DNA from: Lachnospiraceae bacterium
GTDB lineage: Bacteria > Bacillota > Clostridia > Lachnospirales > Lachnospiraceae
Length of the DNA: 22,255 nt
NCBI GenBank assembly: GCA_900771995.1
Contig: CAAGQC010000103.1
Location: forward strand, 1 to 22,255
Direction of reading: 5' to 3'
Below the pieces are notes generated by a model, which was given only the letters and a program-made list of their open reading frames with translations, was not told the DNA's origin and made no database searches. The position numbers and the translations under genes are program-made. Within the stretch, counting starts at the first letter, position 1; each line of letters starts with the position of its first letter. Positions 21,123 to 22,255 of the stretch are shown piece after piece.

Positions 21123-22255
21123 ATGGCCGGAGCAGAGAAAAAGAAAATACGACGCATCATGATCGCAGCCCCGAAAAGCGGCAGCGGCAAAACTACGATC
21201 ACCTGTGGTCTGTTGCAGATATTTAAGGAAAACGGAGAGGATATCTCTTCCTGTAAATGCGGCCCGGATTATATCGATCCCATGTTCCACAGACAGGTGC
21301 TGGGGATTCCCGCAAGGAATCTGGATACCTTTTTCACCGGAGAGGACGGCACAAAGAAGCTGTTTTTGAAGGATCGCCGGGAAGGGGAACTTGTGGTCAT
21401 GGAGGGCGTCATGGGATTGTATGACGGGCTGGGCGGCATAAGGGAGGAAGGCTCCTCCTATCATCTGGCTAAGGTTACAAAGACCCCGGTGGTATTGGTG
21501 GTGGATGCGAAGGGCATGGGAAGATCGGTGATCCCTCTGATCGCTGGATTCCTGGCTTACGATAAGGCACATCTGATCCGTGGAGTGATTTTCAACCGGA
21601 TGTCTGCGGCCTACTATGAAATCCTGAAATCCCTGGCGGAAGAAGAACTTGGTATCGCGGTACTGGGATATTTCCCGGAAAATAAGGACCTGCAGATTGC
21701 CAGCAGACACTTAGGTCTGTGCATGCCGGGAGAACTGGAGGATCTGCAAGGACAGATCCGTATGACAGCGGAAAACCTAAGGGAGACTGTAGATATTGCA
21801 AAGCTGTTGCAGATTGCAGAAGAGGCGGAGCCGCTGGAGGATGAGGTGTCAGCGGGAACTCTCAAACTGGAAAAGGAATGCCATGAAGCGGCAGCAGGAG
21901 AACCGAATTTCACGAAAGATGGCGAAACACTGCGTCCGCGGATCGCTGTGGCCCGGGATGAAGTTTTTTGCTTCTATTATGAAGAGAATCTGCGCCTGCT
22001 GGAACAGGAGGGAGCGGAACTGGTGTATTTTTCTCCGCTGCATGACCATGCATTGCCGGAAAACATTCACGGAATGTTACTGGGTGGCGGATACCCGGAA
22101 CTGTATGCCGGACAGCTAAGCGAAAACGATGCCATGCGTACGGCGATCCGGGAGGCCGTCACAGGCGGCCTGCCCACAGTGGCGGAGTGTGGTGGTTTTC
22201 TGTATCTGCATACGACCCTGACAGACAGAGAAGGTCACTCTTTTCCCATGGCGGG
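21123..22255 (+). CDS. cbiA: Cobyrinic acid a,c-diamide synthase (partial, 3' end outside)
   Basis: CbiA amidates the a and c side chains of (cobalt) cobyrinic acid with ATP and glutamine. The frame stays open to the window end, giving the first 377 residues of a protein usually about 450-460 long. The ATP-binding half starts at IMIAAPKSGSGKTTITCGLL (12-31), followed by CKCGPDYIDPMFHR (44-57), LVVMEGVMGLYDGLGG (90-105) and VVLVVDAKGMGRS (123-135). The glutaminase-like half has LLGGGYPELYAGQLSEN (319-335) and the nucleophile Cys356 in VAECGGFLYLHT. The expected C-terminal histidine region lies beyond the window. The start at 21123 follows the purine-rich GAGAGGGACAGAG. The gap from the CbiJ-E-T fusion is 39 bases. 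Confidence 0.95.
   Translation, partial: MAGAEKKKIRRIMIAAPKSGSGKTTITCGLLQIFKENGEDISSCKCGPDYIDPMFHRQVLGIPARNLDTFFTGEDGTKKLFLKDRREGELVVMEGVMGLYDGLGGIREEGSSYHLAKVTKTPVVLVVDAKGMGRSVIPLIAGFLAYDKAHLIRGVIFNRMSAAYYEILKSLAEEELGIAVLGYFPENKDLQIASRHLGLCMPGELEDLQGQIRMTAENLRETVDIAKLLQIAEEAEPLEDEVSAGTLKLEKECHEAAAGEPNFTKDGETLRPRIAVARDEVFCFYYEENLRLLEQEGAELVYFSPLHDHALPENIHGMLLGGGYPELYAGQLSENDAMRTAIREAVTGGLPTVAECGGFLYLHTTLTDREGHSFPMA

Noticed and set aside
1..22255. CRISPR arrays, tRNA, rRNA, transposases or phage genes
   Set aside because: I saw no regularly spaced repeats, no cloverleaf or rRNA sequence and no transposase or integrase motif anywhere in the window.

Overview
This window carries most of an anaerobic (early cobalt insertion, cbi-type) cobalamin biosynthesis operon, preceded by an adenosylcobalamin riboswitch and by an uptake module. 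Every supported gene reads on the + strand. The gene set (CbiK-type chelatase, CbiD, CbiG and a CbiJ-E-T fusion), the lipoproteins with lipoboxes, the AGGAGG-type ribosome binding sites and the moderate G+C content suggest a low- to mid-GC Gram-positive anaerobe of the Clostridia. A gut Lachnospiraceae is the best guess, but that is inference from gene style and not from a marker gene.

Layout. 1-190: an AT-rich stretch with the broken N-terminus of a flavodoxin-like NAD(P)H/FMN reductase gene. 253-980: a TetR-family regulator with its own good promoter. 989-1346: a second promoter, a cobalamin riboswitch and an intrinsic terminator, which together control what follows. 1440-7077: an uptake and chelation module of five genes. 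These are an exported lipoprotein version of the cobaltochelatase CbiK, a lipoprotein with two NEAT-like beta-rich domains, a helical-backbone ABC substrate-binding lipoprotein, a FecCD/BtuC-type permease, and an ATPase with an extra C-terminal domain of about 130 residues. 7133-13258: late cobalamin genes cbiP, cobT, cobU, cobS, a short degenerate CobU paralogue, cobC and cbiB. 13289-22255: cobD (threonine-phosphate decarboxylase), then the corrin-ring genes cbiC, cbiD, cbiF, cbiG, cbiH, the cbiJ-E-T fusion and the first 377 codons of cbiA, which runs off the window end.

Genes from 1440 onward are packed head to tail. Gaps are mostly under 60 bases, several genes overlap, and I see no internal intrinsic terminator. 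The simplest reading is one transcript of at least 21 kb that stops early when adenosylcobalamin is plentiful. Together the products would insert cobalt into sirohydrochlorin (CbiK), methylate and contract the ring (CbiH, F, G, D, J, E, T, C), amidate it (CbiA, CbiP), add aminopropanol phosphate (CobD, CbiB) and attach the lower nucleotide loop (CobU, CobT, CobS, CobC). CbiL (C20 methyltransferase), the corrinoid adenosyltransferase and the uroporphyrinogen/sirohydrochlorin genes are not in the window and may lie beyond its right edge.

The most interesting part is 1440-7077. The only chelatase in view has a lipoprotein signal, so it should sit outside the membrane, although its usual substrate is made in the cytoplasm. 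It is encoded with a NEAT-like surface protein and an ABC importer behind a B12 riboswitch. This looks like a capture, metallate (or demetallate) and import system for a tetrapyrrole or corrinoid.
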